DNA of 64,000 nucleotides from an uncultured Eubacteriales bacterium (GTDB lineage Bacteria > Bacillota > Clostridia > Oscillospirales > UBA644): the NCBI GenBank assembly GCA_934438175.1, contig CAKSBH010000003.1, positions 122,638 through 186,637 on the forward strand. The letters run 5' to 3'. Both the position numbers and the translations under genes were made by a program. The notes beneath the pieces were generated by a model. It was given only the letters and a program-made list of their open reading frames with translations, had not been told where the DNA came from and did not search any database. Positions 24,748 to 33,221 of the stretch are shown here, in pieces (within the stretch, counting starts at the first letter, position 1; every line of letters begins with the position of its first letter).

Positions 24748-25446
24748 TTACGGAGAAACGATGTTGAGTTCTCCAAGCCCGTTTGAGCCGCACACAATAA
24801 ACATTCTGCCGTCGGCAACCTTATTGGGACGGTAATTCAGTTCGCCGAAAGAATTCTCCGCCTGAATGCTCACAACCCAATCTTCCGGCACGTGAACCGT
24901 TGTTTCGCCGAGATGATTGTTTACATTCAGAATGACCGGAGATGTCACGTCGCCGACATCGGTGTTCTGAAAATACACCATCGTTTCGCCAAGACGGTTG
25001 GAAATCGTATGCTCCTCTCCGCTGCTGGCATCCAGATAAACCGTGAAGGAACCCAGCGAATTGTCTTTGACGCCGTCACGGAAAACAGAGCCGACATGTT
25101 TCCGGTGTCCCCCATCAAGCAACAGTCCGAGACCAACCGTCAGAACAACGGCAGAAACAAGAACAAGCCACGGGTGGTCGATTTCCGGAAACCCGATCCG
25201 TTCCAGTTCCGGACGGAACACCAGATAGCCGATGCCGAGCGGAAGAAAAACATTCAGATGCTGGCGCAGAGAAGAACCGAACACGGCATTGTTGACCAAC
25301 CAGTACACCAGCACGATTCCCGCAATCCATTTCCACACACTGACCGTGCCGAAATCCACATCCGGAATAAACGCCAGTGTCAGAAGCGCCAAAGCAGCCA
25401 GAGCCAAAAAAATGCCCCAGATTACTTTTTTCTTGTTACCTTTCAT
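24748..25446 (-). CDS. LiaF-like membrane protein (wall-stress response type)
   Basis: The 232-aa protein has four N-terminal membrane helices in about 120 residues. A C-terminal beta-repeat domain follows, in which N-x-LGE/LGS segments recur: NSLGSFTVYLD, NRLGETMVYF, NHLGETTVHV, NSFGELNYRP and NGLGELNIVSP. This is the LiaF C-terminal pattern. LiaF normally restrains a two-component system sensing envelope damage, but here the partner is a LytTR regulator with no kinase. The start at 25446 follows AGGAGAGG; an ATG at 25464 overlaps that site. Confidence 0.8.
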   Translation of the reverse strand: MKGNKKKVIWGIFLALAALALLTLAFIPDVDFGTVSVWKWIAGIVLVYWLVNNAVFGSSLRQHLNVFLPLGIGYLVFRPELERIGFPEIDHPWLVLVSAVVLTVGLGLLLDGGHRKHVGSVFRDGVKDNSLGSFTVYLDASSGEEHTISNRLGETMVYFQNTDVGDVTSPVILNVNNHLGETTVHVPEDWVVSIQAENSFGELNYRPNKVADGRMFIVCGSNGLGELNIVSP

Positions 25447-25460
25447 AGTAAACCTCTCCT

Positions 25461-25928
25461 TCATCTGTTCTGCCGAATCATCAGCAGTTTGTCGTGAAAT
25501 GCCCGGTAATACATCCGGGAAATATAAATTTTTTTATCCGAGTCTCTGAAAAATGCTTCCCCCACACCGGTCACGTCCCGCCGAAGCGACGAAACGGCAC
25601 GGACATTGACCAGGCACGATTTGGATGCCCGTGCGAAATAGCCGGGAAGCGTTGCCTCCAGATCATGCAGGGTATCGGAAGAATACAGCATCCGGTCTAC
25701 CGTGTGCGCCGCCGTCCGCCGCCCGTCCGTTTCAAAAAAGAGGACCTCACTCTGCGATACGAAAAATTCCCGGTCTGCTAGGCGCAGAATCAGCCTCTGT
25801 CCGACATCCGGCAGGTCGGTTTCCTCGGCAAGCCGCTGCAGCCGCAGAATCTCCGGCGTCAGTTTCCGGCAACGGATAATCACTTCTTCCTCGGCCCCGG
25901 CGTCAATTTCCAAGCGCACCTTCCGCAT
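25461..25928 (-). CDS. LytTR-family DNA-binding regulator
   Basis: The 155-aa protein has a short N-terminal region and a LytTR DNA-binding domain (about 50-150). Recognisable stretches are SEVLFFETDGRRTAAHT, LPGYFARASKSCLVNVRAV and the DKKIYISRMYYRAFHDKL end. There is no receiver domain, so it is the stand-alone type often paired with a membrane protein that controls it. GGGAGGG precedes the ATG. It is 14 bases upstream of the LiaF-like gene. Confidence 0.88.
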   Translation of the reverse strand: MRKVRLEIDAGAEEEVIIRCRKLTPEILRLQRLAEETDLPDVGQRLILRLADREFFVSQSEVLFFETDGRRTAAHTVDRMLYSSDTLHDLEATLPGYFARASKSCLVNVRAVSSLRRDVTGVGEAFFRDSDKKIYISRMYYRAFHDKLLMIRQNR

Positions 25929-25962
25929 GAAAGCCCTCCCCCTCTCTCATTTTTCCGGCTTT

Positions 25963-25991
25963 ATTATACCGCCGTTGCCAGAAAATGTCAA
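25963..25991 (-). promoter_or_regulatory. Promoter of the LytTR-LiaF-like operon
   Basis: Minus-strand TTGACA (25991-25986), 17 bases, TATAAT (25968-25963). Confidence 0.85.
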
Positions 25992-25997
25992 TCGGTT

Positions 25998-26033
25998 GTG
26001 CGTGACCGGACGATTTCCGTGCGTAAGATGCGT
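25998..26033 (-). promoter_or_regulatory. Candidate LytTR direct-repeat operator
   Basis: GTGCGT occurs at 25998-26003 and again at 26019-26024, exactly 21 bases apart, with a near copy ATGCGT at 26028-26033. LytTR regulators bind direct repeats about two helical turns apart. The repeats lie just upstream of the -35 of the LytTR gene, the usual place for self-activation. Confidence 0.5.
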
Positions 26034-26102
26034 TTTTCGCAATACGACCTGTCACACGGTCTCATACCGGGATATATTTTTTTGCAAAAATCAAAAAACC
26101 TC

Positions 26103-26157
26103 TTGCAAAACCACAGGGACTGCGCTATAATATGACTAAGTAAACAAAACAGTCATA
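26103..26157 (+). promoter_or_regulatory. Promoter and operator of the TetR-HMA-ABC operon
   Basis: TTGCAA (26103-26108), 17 bases, and TATAAT (26126-26131) form the promoter. An inverted repeat TATGACT (26131-26137) and AGTCATA (26151-26157) starts in the -10 box and covers the transcription start, a typical self-repression site for the TetR protein encoded next. Confidence 0.7.
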
Positions 26158-26176
26158 TTTATATCCGGAGAAGAAC

Positions 26177-26758
26177 ATGGCATTTTCAGAAGAAGAAAAC
26201 AGAAACATACGGGAAGCGCTGTTTGCGGAAGCGAAAGCGCGGGCAATGACGGTCGGCACGCGGAAAACCTCGGTTGAGGAGCTGACCAATGCAGTCGGAA
26301 TTTCCAAGGGATCCTTTTACAAGTTTTACGATTCCAAGGAGCTTCTTTTCTTTGTCGTACTCGAAAGCATTCACACAGAGCTTTACCGTGTGGCAAAAGA
26401 AACACTGGCGGCGTTTTCCTCCTATTCTCCGTGCGAAAGAACAACGGAAACCCTGCTTGCCGTATGCCGCAGGTTGTCGGAAACCGGAGCGATGCATTTC
26501 ATCGAAACGGACGCCGAACACATCCTGCGCCGGATTCCCGAGCAGGTAAAAAACGAACATTACCACAGCGACCGGATTCACATCTGCGAACTGCTGAAAG
26601 AGGGAAAACTCGAACCGCGCGGAGGAACGGAGATCGCAGTGGCAACGGTACGGGGACTGATTCTTACGGTGTCGCACCGGAATGAGATCGGAGAAGAATA
26701 CCCCGCAGTCCTGCGGCTTCTGATACACGGAGCCATGACAGAACTGTTTCCGCAATAG
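26177..26758 (+). CDS. TetR/AcrR family transcriptional regulator
   Basis: The 193-aa protein has an N-terminal helix-turn-helix (about 15-60) with the telltale TSVEELTNAVGISKGSFYKF and SKELLFFVVLE, then a variable ligand-binding half. It opens an operon with a metal-binding HMA protein and a MacB-type ABC exporter, so it probably derepresses an efflux system. The effector is unknown. Confidence 0.92.
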   Translation: MAFSEEENRNIREALFAEAKARAMTVGTRKTSVEELTNAVGISKGSFYKFYDSKELLFFVVLESIHTELYRVAKETLAAFSSYSPCERTTETLLAVCRRLSETGAMHFIETDAEHILRRIPEQVKNEHYHSDRIHICELLKEGKLEPRGGTEIAVATVRGLILTVSHRNEIGEEYPAVLRLLIHGAMTELFPQ

Positions 26759-26783
26759 CAGAACATCTTTTACGAAGAGCTGC

Positions 26784-26827
26784 CTGGGGCAGCTTTTCAA
26801 AGCCCCAGCGGTTAACGCGTGTTAACC
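26784..26827 (+). promoter_or_regulatory. Palindrome before the HMA gene
   Basis: GGTTAAC (26810-26816), four bases, GTTAACC (26821-26827) form a near-perfect operator-like palindrome, which also reads GTTAA-N6-TTAAC. A stem CTGGGGC/GCCCCAG (26784-26790, 26802-26808) sits just before it and may weaken read-through from the TetR gene. A similar GTTAG-N6-CTAAC lies at 63885. Confidence 0.5.
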
Positions 26828-26862
26828 AACAATTAAAAAGACAGAAAGGATCGTGAACAACG

Positions 26863-27120
26863 ATGACAAAAACAACCGTAAAAATCGAAGGCATGGCGTG
26901 CACGATGTGCGAAAGCCATGTAAACGACAGCATCCGGAACCGTTTCCACGTAAAAAGCGTGAAATCCTCTTATGCCAAAGGAGAAACGGTCATTCTCTCT
27001 GACGGAGAAATAAATGAAGCCGACTTGAAGGCGGCAATCGGCGCAACAGGCTATACCGTGCTGTCGGTTCACTCAGAAGAATACAAGAAGAAAGGGTTGT
27101 TCGGACTCTTTGGAGGATAA
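26863..27120 (+). CDS. Heavy-metal-associated (HMA) domain protein, CopZ-like
   Basis: The 85-aa protein has a ferredoxin-like HMA fold with the metal site GMACTMCESH (GMxCxxC) near residue 10, and a C-terminal KKKGLFGLFGG tail. Proteins of this kind carry Cu(I) or similar metals. It is followed after 5 bases by a 34-codon membrane peptide and then an ABC exporter, so it may deliver metal to, or sense it for, that system. The metal is not evident. Confidence 0.85.
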   Translation: MTKTTVKIEGMACTMCESHVNDSIRNRFHVKSVKSSYAKGETVILSDGEINEADLKAAIGATGYTVLSVHSEEYKKKGLFGLFGG

Positions 27121-27125
27121 ACCGT

Positions 27126-27230
27126 ATGAAAATCATGATTTCGGTATTTCTTGTCTGCGGCGTAATTGCCCTGAATCTTGGACTCCGGCATTTATGCCGG
27201 TTGTATTTGCAGGCAACATCCGGGAAATAA
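27126..27230 (+). CDS. 34-residue membrane peptide
   Basis: The frame begins 5 bases after the HMA stop, with GGAGG (27113-27117) 8 bases upstream of its ATG. The peptide starts MKIMISVFLVCGVIALNLGL, a single hydrophobic helix, and ends in a short basic tail (RHLCRLYLQATSGK) with two Cys in total. Size and position recall the small FeoB-associated Cys-rich membrane proteins that accompany HMA proteins, but the Cys cluster is missing, so this is only a suggestion. Confidence 0.55.
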   Translation: MKIMISVFLVCGVIALNLGLRHLCRLYLQATSGK

Positions 27231-27258
27231 AAATTATCGGTCAACACGGAGGAACGTT

Positions 27259-27960
27259 ATGCCCATTGTAAAATTTCAAAATGTCAGCCGCATCTACACA
27301 AGCGGCGACCATGAACTGAAGGCGCTGGACGATGTAAATCTGACGCTTGATGAAGGAAAATTCGTAGTCGTTCTCGGGCCGTCCGGTGCCGGGAAAAGCA
27401 CCCTGCTGAATCTGCTCGGAGGGCTGGACACCCCCACATCCGGAAAAATCATCGTGGACGGATGGGATATTTCCACACTGTCCAAAAACGAGTTTGCCGA
27501 TTACCGGGCAGAGACCGTCGGATTTGTTTTTCAGTTCTACAATTTGATTCCGACACTGACGGTGCACGAAAACGTCGCGCTTGTCAAGGAAATCGCAAAG
27601 AACTCCCTTTCGGCGACAAAGATGCTTCAGGAAGTCGGACTTGCCGACCATGCGAAAAACTTTCCGTCCGAGCTTTCGGGCGGAGAACAACAGCGTGTAT
27701 CCATTGCACGCGCACTTGCGAAAAACCCGAAGATTCTGCTTTGTGACGAGCCGACCGGCGCACTGGATTCCGCAACCGGCGTTCTTGTTCTGAAGCTTCT
27801 TCTCAAAATGGCGCGGGAGTACGGAAAAACCATTGTCATCGTAACGCATAACCAAAACATTGCCAAAATGGCAGACACGGTGATCCGCGTGAAAAACGGA
27901 AGGATTGTTTCGATGGAAAATCAGACGAATCCGGCTTCCGCCGATGACATCGACTGGTAG
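27259..27960 (+). CDS. ABC transporter ATP-binding protein (MacB/LolD type)
   Basis: The 233-aa ATPase has Walker A GPSGAGKST, Q-loop FQFYNLIPTLTV, signature LSGGEQQRVSIARA, Walker B ILLCDEPTGALD and the VTHN switch. This set is typical of MacB/LolD exporters that pair with FtsX-like permeases, and the permease follows 11 bases later. The start at 27259 has GGAGG 6 bases upstream. Confidence 0.94.
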   Translation: MPIVKFQNVSRIYTSGDHELKALDDVNLTLDEGKFVVVLGPSGAGKSTLLNLLGGLDTPTSGKIIVDGWDISTLSKNEFADYRAETVGFVFQFYNLIPTLTVHENVALVKEIAKNSLSATKMLQEVGLADHAKNFPSELSGGEQQRVSIARALAKNPKILLCDEPTGALDSATGVLVLKLLLKMAREYGKTIVIVTHNQNIAKMADTVIRVKNGRIVSMENQTNPASADDIDW

Positions 27961-27971
27961 AGGAGCAAACT

Positions 27972-30251
27972 ATGTTGGGAAAGAAAATGCTCCGCACGGC
28001 ATGGTGCTATAAAGCGCAGTTCATTTCCATGGTCCTCATGGTCATTCTCGGCGTCGGAATGTTTGTGGGCTTCCATATGGAATGGGTAAGCATTGAGCAC
28101 AATATGTTCTCGTTTTTTGATGACTGTCACTTTGCCGATTACCGTCTTGTGAACGAAAAGGGATATTCCGAAGAGGATCTTAAAAAAATCGAAGAAATCG
28201 ACGGGATCCGTGCAGCAGCCCGTTTCCTCACGGTCAACGCGGATGTCAAGGACCGGGACGGAGACAGTGTCGCGCTTGCCGTTACCACCAATTCGGATGT
28301 GTCTTCCTTTGTCCGGATCCGCGGCGACGCCTATGACCCGAACAGCACGGACGGCATCTGGCTTTCGGATCAGTATGCCGAAAAAAACGGGATTTCAATC
28401 GGAGACACGCTGACGTTTGTTTTTCGCAACACGGAAATCACCGGGAAGGTTCGTGGATTGATCAAGGCCGCAGAACAGATGATCTGCGTGCGCGACAAGA
28501 CTCAGCTCATGCCGGATTTTGAAACCCACGGCTTTGCCTACATCTCCCCTGCTCTCTACGAAAAAGCGACAGGCTTCGGCTACTATCCGCAGATTCATGT
28601 GATTTCAGACCTGGACAAAGACACTTTTTCCGAAAAAGCCAACCGGGCACTCGGTCAGACCACCATTCTTCTCACCAAAGAAGAGTCCCTGTCCTATGCA
28701 CAGGCGGAAGGAGAAGTCAGCGAAGGAAAAGCCATGGGAAGCACTCTTCCCGCCCTCTTTCTTCTGATCGGTCTGCTGACCATGGTGACCACCATGCATC
28801 GTCTGGCCGCAAAGGAGAAAACACAGATCGGCACGCTGAAAGCACTGGGATTTCACGACCGTAGAATTGCCCTGCATTACACGTCCTTTGCCTTCCTGGT
28901 GGCAATCATCGGGACAGCGCTCGGCATCGGAATGGGCTACGGCGTTGCCTGGTTTATTATGAATCCGGACGGAATGATGGGAACTTACATGGACTTACCG
29001 GAGTGGGCACTGGTCTTTCCGTGGTTCTGTGTGGTTGCCGTTGTTCTGATTGTCGGAGTACTTACACTCATCGGATATCTGTCCGTGCGGCGGATGCTTG
29101 CCGGTACGGCAGCAGATTCCCTCCGTCCCTATACGCCCAAAAAGATGAAGCCGATGCTGGTGGAACGTACCAAGCTCTTTCACATGCTTCCGTTCGGTAT
29201 GCGTTGGAATCTCCGGGACATCGTGCGGCACAAAGCCAGAACCGCCATGAGCATGCTCGGAATCATCGGATGCACGATTCTCATTCTTGCCTCCTTCGGC
29301 ATGAAAGATACGATGAATGCGTTTCTGCAGATGTACTACGGCAACGGGCTGAACTATTCCTCCCGCATTTTCCTCTCCGGAACGGCAACCGAAGAAGATC
29401 GCCTTGAGATTCTTGACCGGTACAACGGCGACTTCAGCAGCTCCGTCAGCGTACAGATCGAAGGAAAAACCGTTTCGCTTGATATTTACGGCATTACGCA
29501 TGACCGAATCCGCATCATGGATCAAAATGCGAAAAAAATCGAAATCGGCGACGATGGCGCCTATATCTGCATGCGTCTTTCGGAAGAGTTCGGGCTGAAC
29601 CCCGGAGACACCTTCTCGGTCAGTCCCTGTGGAACAGATGCCGTCTATTCCATGAAGGTTACCGGAATTTTCCGCAGCGTATCGGAAAACATCGTTCTTT
29701 CGGAAACCTATGCCGATTCTCTGGGAATCCCCCATACGGTCGACTCGGTTTATACCGATACGCCCAAAAACGAAATTCTGCTGTCGGACGCAATCCAGTC
29801 GGTGCAGTCCAAACAGATGATTATGGATTCCTTTGAGGCGTTTCTTTCCATTATGGACACGATGATCTACCTGCTTGTCGGCGGTGCCATGCTTCTCGGC
29901 ATCATCGTTCTTTACAACCTCGGCACCATGAGTTACACCGAGCGGTACCGTGAAATGGCAACGCTGAAAGTTGTCGGCTTCCGCGACAAAAAGATCGGAC
30001 GGCTTCTTGCCGGTCAGAATCTCGCCCTTTCGGTTGCCGGCATCCTGATCGGAATTCCGATTGGAGCCCTGACGCTTTCTTACTTACTGAAAACACTGGC
30101 GTCGGAATATGAGATGAAAATGGCGATTGAGCCGCTCTCTTATCTTCTTACCGTCCTTATGACCCTGGGAATGTCGCTTCTCGTCAGCCTGATGGTGGCG
30201 CGGAAAAACAAAAAGATCGACATGGTGGAAGCGCTGAAGGGGCAGGAATAA
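27972..30251 (+). CDS. ABC transporter permease, FtsX/MacB type
   Basis: The 759-aa permease has an N-terminal helix, a large extracytoplasmic part, three membrane helices (about 255-375), a linker, then a second helix-domain-three-helix unit (about 415-755). LGTLKALGFHD-like coupling segments occur (IGTLKALGFHDRRIALHY and MATLKVVGFRDKKIGRLL). The permease is thus a full two-FtsX-domain type. Likely exports peptides, lipids or an antimicrobial with the preceding ATPase; substrate unknown. Closed by a strong terminator. Confidence 0.92.
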   Translation: MLGKKMLRTAWCYKAQFISMVLMVILGVGMFVGFHMEWVSIEHNMFSFFDDCHFADYRLVNEKGYSEEDLKKIEEIDGIRAAARFLTVNADVKDRDGDSVALAVTTNSDVSSFVRIRGDAYDPNSTDGIWLSDQYAEKNGISIGDTLTFVFRNTEITGKVRGLIKAAEQMICVRDKTQLMPDFETHGFAYISPALYEKATGFGYYPQIHVISDLDKDTFSEKANRALGQTTILLTKEESLSYAQAEGEVSEGKAMGSTLPALFLLIGLLTMVTTMHRLAAKEKTQIGTLKALGFHDRRIALHYTSFAFLVAIIGTALGIGMGYGVAWFIMNPDGMMGTYMDLPEWALVFPWFCVVAVVLIVGVLTLIGYLSVRRMLAGTAADSLRPYTPKKMKPMLVERTKLFHMLPFGMRWNLRDIVRHKARTAMSMLGIIGCTILILASFGMKDTMNAFLQMYYGNGLNYSSRIFLSGTATEEDRLEILDRYNGDFSSSVSVQIEGKTVSLDIYGITHDRIRIMDQNAKKIEIGDDGAYICMRLSEEFGLNPGDTFSVSPCGTDAVYSMKVTGIFRSVSENIVLSETYADSLGIPHTVDSVYTDTPKNEILLSDAIQSVQSKQMIMDSFEAFLSIMDTMIYLLVGGAMLLGIIVLYNLGTMSYTERYREMATLKVVGFRDKKIGRLLAGQNLALSVAGILIGIPIGALTLSYLLKTLASEYEMKMAIEPLSYLLTVLMTLGMSLLVSLMVARKNKKIDMVEALKGQE

Positions 30252-30305
30252 CCGGCAGAAAGAAAAACAAGGTTCGTCAGAATTTCAAGGGATATTTCTT
30301 CCGCA

Positions 30306-30355
30306 AGAGAACGGTACGGGCTGTCTTCAAGACAGCCCGTACCGTTCTCTTTTTA
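30306..30355 (+). terminator. Terminator of the TetR-HMA-ABC operon
   Basis: A perfect 20-base stem (30306-30325 and 30331-30350) with a 5-base loop is followed by TTTTT. Confidence 0.94.
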
Positions 30356-30367
30356 TAAGGCATGCAC

Positions 30368-31087
30368 CTATTTTTTTGTTTTCCGGTTCCGCAGGCGTTT
30401 GTCGCTGTGCACGGAAAGCGAAGTTCCGCAGCTCTGGAACACCTGAACCATTACAATCAGCAGAATCACGGCACAGACCATAACGGGATACTGATACCGG
30501 TAATATCCGTAGTTGATGGCAATCTTGCCAAGTCCTCCGCCGCCCAGAATCCCGCTCATCGCCGAATAGCCGAGGATGGTGATAACCGCCGTTGTCATAT
30601 TGTTGATCAGAGACGGCATGCTCTCCGGAATCATCACCTTCACAATAATCTGAAACGGAGACGCCCCCATGCTCTGTGCCGCCTCAAGGATGTTGGCATC
30701 CACTTCACGCAGACTGCTTTCTACCAGACGGGCAACAAACGGAAATGCGGCAATCACCAGCGGGACAATGGAAGCCACCGTGCCGACCACCGTGCCGACG
30801 ATCCATCGGGTGACCGGAAAAACCAGAATCATCAGAATCAGAAACGGAACGGAACGAAGCAGGTTGATGATCCAATTCAGAACCGTGAGCACGCACTTGG
30901 GGACACGCAGAATTTTCTGATCCTCCCCCGCTACCAGCAGAACACCGAGAGGCAACCCGAGAATCAGAGCAAACAGCGTTGCCAGAACCGTAACATACAG
31001 CGTTTCCCAGATGGCTTCCGGAAACTGATTTTTCAGAACCGGAACCGCATCCTGCCACGTTCCCGCCAAAAGATTAACAATGTTCAC
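30368..31087 (-). CDS. metI: Methionine ABC transporter permease MetI
   Basis: The 239-aa permease has five membrane helices and the binding-protein-dependent transport loop EAAQSMGASPFQIIVKVMIP. It forms the methionine importer with MetN and MetQ. The start is GTG at 31087, preceded by GAGGTG and overlapping the end of metN by 14 bases, so translation is coupled. Confidence 0.94.
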   Translation of the reverse strand: MNIVNLLAGTWQDAVPVLKNQFPEAIWETLYVTVLATLFALILGLPLGVLLVAGEDQKILRVPKCVLTVLNWIINLLRSVPFLILMILVFPVTRWIVGTVVGTVASIVPLVIAAFPFVARLVESSLREVDANILEAAQSMGASPFQIIVKVMIPESMPSLINNMTTAVITILGYSAMSGILGGGGLGKIAINYGYYRYQYPVMVCAVILLIVMVQVFQSCGTSLSVHSDKRLRNRKTKK

Positions 31088-32087
31088 TTTTCTTCACCTC
31101 ATCCACCGAAAGATCGGGCATCGCCCGCAGATAGGCCAACGCTTCCTCCAGCGTTTCCGCGCCGCCCGGAATTCCCAGCAGCATATTGCCGTACATCCGT
31201 CCTCCAAGCGAGCGGGTGGATGCCGAAAGAATGCTGGCGGCAATGTTCTTTTCCATCGCCATGCGGGCAATGATGGGCATGGACGTCGCCTCGGCACCGT
31301 TAAAGACAACGCGGATCACGCGGTCGCCGTCTCCCACAGATTCCGCATCATAGCCGTCCGGATACACCAAAGCTTTTGCCGCATCGGATTTCGGGGAAGC
31401 GAACACCTCGCTCACCGGCCCCTCCTCCACGACCTCGCCATGATCCAGAATGGCAACGCGGGTACAGATCTGTTCCACCACGCTCATCTGGTGAGTAATG
31501 ACAATTACCGTCAGTCCCAGTTTGTCGTGCAGCTCCCGGATTAGCGACAGAATGGATTGTGTGGTCTGCGGATCCAGCGCGCTGGTTGCTTCGTCACACA
31601 GCAGAATTTTCGGGCGTGTGGCAAGCGCCCGGGCAACGGCGACCCGTTGCTTCTGTCCGCCGGACAACTGTGCGGGATAGCTTTTCAGTTTATCTCCGAG
31701 CCCCACCAGCTGAAGCAGTTCGGTTGCACGCTTCACCGCCTCGGAACGCTTCACGCCGGCAAGTTCCAGCGGAAAACACACGTTGCGCAGGCAATTCCGC
31801 TGCATCAGCAGGTTGAAGCCCTGAAAAATCATTGAGATCTTCCGCCGCTCCTGACGCAATTTGGATTCCGGGAGAGAACCGAGATCCACCCCGTCAATCC
31901 GAATTTTTCCCTTTGTGGGACGTTCCAGCATGTTGATGCTTCGCACCAACGTGCTTTTTCCCGCGCCGCTCATGCCGATGATCCCGTAGATCTCGCCGTC
32001 CGCGATGGAAAGCGAAATATCCTTCAGTGCCTCGACATCCCCGTCGGAACCCGGAAAAACCTTGGATAAATGCTGAATTTCAATCAT
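31074..32087 (-). CDS. metN: Methionine ABC transporter ATP-binding protein MetN
   Basis: The 337-aa ATPase has Walker A GMSGAGKST, signature LSGGQKQRVAVARA and Walker B ILLCDEATSALDPQT. A C-terminal NIL domain (about 265-330) contains VIRVVFNGAEATSMPIIARM, the allosteric methionine-sensing part that separates MetN from other ABC ATPases. GGAG precedes the ATG. It lies between metQ and metI. Confidence 0.95.
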   Translation of the reverse strand: MIEIQHLSKVFPGSDGDVEALKDISLSIADGEIYGIIGMSGAGKSTLVRSINMLERPTKGKIRIDGVDLGSLPESKLRQERRKISMIFQGFNLLMQRNCLRNVCFPLELAGVKRSEAVKRATELLQLVGLGDKLKSYPAQLSGGQKQRVAVARALATRPKILLCDEATSALDPQTTQSILSLIRELHDKLGLTVIVITHQMSVVEQICTRVAILDHGEVVEEGPVSEVFASPKSDAAKALVYPDGYDAESVGDGDRVIRVVFNGAEATSMPIIARMAMEKNIAASILSASTRSLGGRMYGNMLLGIPGGAETLEEALAYLRAMPDLSVDEVKKSEHC

Positions 32088-32102
32088 ATCTGTTTTCTCC
32101 GT

Positions 32103-32142
32103 AAAAAAACGAAGAACGCTGCCCGATGCCGGAATCAGCGTT
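32103..32142 (-). terminator. Internal hairpin between metQ and metN
   Basis: On the minus strand AACGCTG (32142-32136) and CAGCGTT (32121-32115) enclose a smaller CCG/CGG stem and are followed, after a few bases, by seven T (32109-32103). It looks like a leaky terminator that would give more MetQ than MetN and MetI. Confidence 0.6.
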
Positions 32143-32157
32143 GTCCGTTCTGTTTTG

Positions 32158-33003
32158 TTATTTCTTCAAAGCGTCCAGAGTCTTCTGTTTCCCGCCGTAA
32201 AAGCCCATCGGCTCCACATGTACGGAAAGAATCGAAACCAGGTGCGTCCCCTGTTTTTCGTTGAAATCCTGCAGGTACGGCAGATGCTGGAAGTAATTGG
32301 CATCCACGTCGCCGCTGTCTACCACATTGTTCGGCTGTACATAATCGGTGAATTCCAGAATCTCCAGCGTAATGCCTTTTTTCGCCAGAATGTTCTTTGC
32401 AATCTTAAGAATGTCGGCATGCGGTGTGGGAGATGCGGCAACCGAGATCTTCTGACCGTTCAGCGCGGCATAGTCAACAGAAGAGTCAAAGCCGTCCCCG
32501 GCATCCTTGACCACGCTAACCACCGATCCGTTGTAGGTCGAAGCAATATAATCGGCAACTTCCTTGCTGGACAAAGCCGCCTTCAGCGCCAGCACCAACG
32601 GGTCATTTTCCCTTCCCTGCTTCACAGCCAGGATGTTGCTGTATTCCGAAGCGGAGCCCTCAATAAAAAGAGAATCGTTCACGGGATTCAGCCCGGCAGC
32701 GATGGCATAGTTGGAGTTGATTACGGCAAAATCCACACTGCTCAGACTGTTGGGAATCTGTGCTGCCTCAATCTCGACAAAATTCAGATGATACGGATTT
32801 TCCACAATATCATGGATGGTCGCCGTAATACCGGCACCGTCCTTCAGCTTGATATAGCCCTGATCCTGCAAAAGAAGAAGTGCACGGGCTTCGTTCGTCG
32901 TATCCGACGGAACGGCCACAAGAAGAGAAGTATCCTGCGAGCAGCCGGCAAACACGCCGACGGCAAGAACCAGCAGGCAAACAAATGCAATCAGTTTTTT
33001 CAT
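32158..33003 (-). CDS. metQ: Methionine-binding lipoprotein MetQ
   Basis: The 281-aa NlpA-family lipoprotein has a lipobox, LAVGVFAGC, with Cys at residue 21. Residues after this read VAVPSDTTNEARALLLLQDQGYI, and VVDSGDVDANYFQHLPYL follows later, both typical of MetQ. It is anchored outside the membrane and hands methionine to MetN-MetI. The ribosome site is AAAGGTTG. Its 330-base leader carries a candidate attenuator, described separately. Confidence 0.95.
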   Translation of the reverse strand: MKKLIAFVCLLVLAVGVFAGCSQDTSLLVAVPSDTTNEARALLLLQDQGYIKLKDGAGITATIHDIVENPYHLNFVEIEAAQIPNSLSSVDFAVINSNYAIAAGLNPVNDSLFIEGSASEYSNILAVKQGRENDPLVLALKAALSSKEVADYIASTYNGSVVSVVKDAGDGFDSSVDYAALNGQKISVAASPTPHADILKIAKNILAKKGITLEILEFTDYVQPNNVVDSGDVDANYFQHLPYLQDFNEKQGTHLVSILSVHVEPMGFYGGKQKTLDALKK

Positions 33004-33091
33004 AAGAATTCAACCTTTCTATTTTTCACATTTCTGTTATCGCAATTTCATTCACAAAAAACAACCGGGTCACATTCGTTCATGCCGGAAA

Positions 33092-33148
33092 TTCACACGA
33101 AACAGCGTTTCCCATCCGATCTGCATAAAAAAATACCTCCAGACGATG
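33092..33148 (-). other. Possible 18-codon ORF between attenuator and metQ
   Basis: Downstream of the attenuator hairpin, GGAGG (33140-33136) precedes an ATG at 33125, which opens 18 codons (MQIGWETLFRVNFRHERM) ending near 33069. The ribosome site is good but the peptide has no recognisable features. It may be a second leader peptide or chance. Confidence 0.3.
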
Positions 33149-33150
33149 AT

Positions 33151-33188
33151 AAAAAAAGAGCCGGATGCTCTCAGAGCATTCCGGTCAG
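33151..33188 (-). terminator. Attenuator hairpin in the metQ leader
   Basis: On the minus strand CCGG-A-ATGCTC (33184-33174) pairs with GAGCATCCGG (about 33170-33161) and is followed by CTC and seven T (33157-33151). The 5' arm, CTGACCGGAA (33188-33179), can instead pair with TTCCGGTCGG (33256-33247) inside the leader peptide gene, which would stop this terminator from forming. Confidence 0.8.
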
Positions 33189-33221
33189 ACAAAAACAAAA
33201 CACCGATAACCGGCATTGCCG

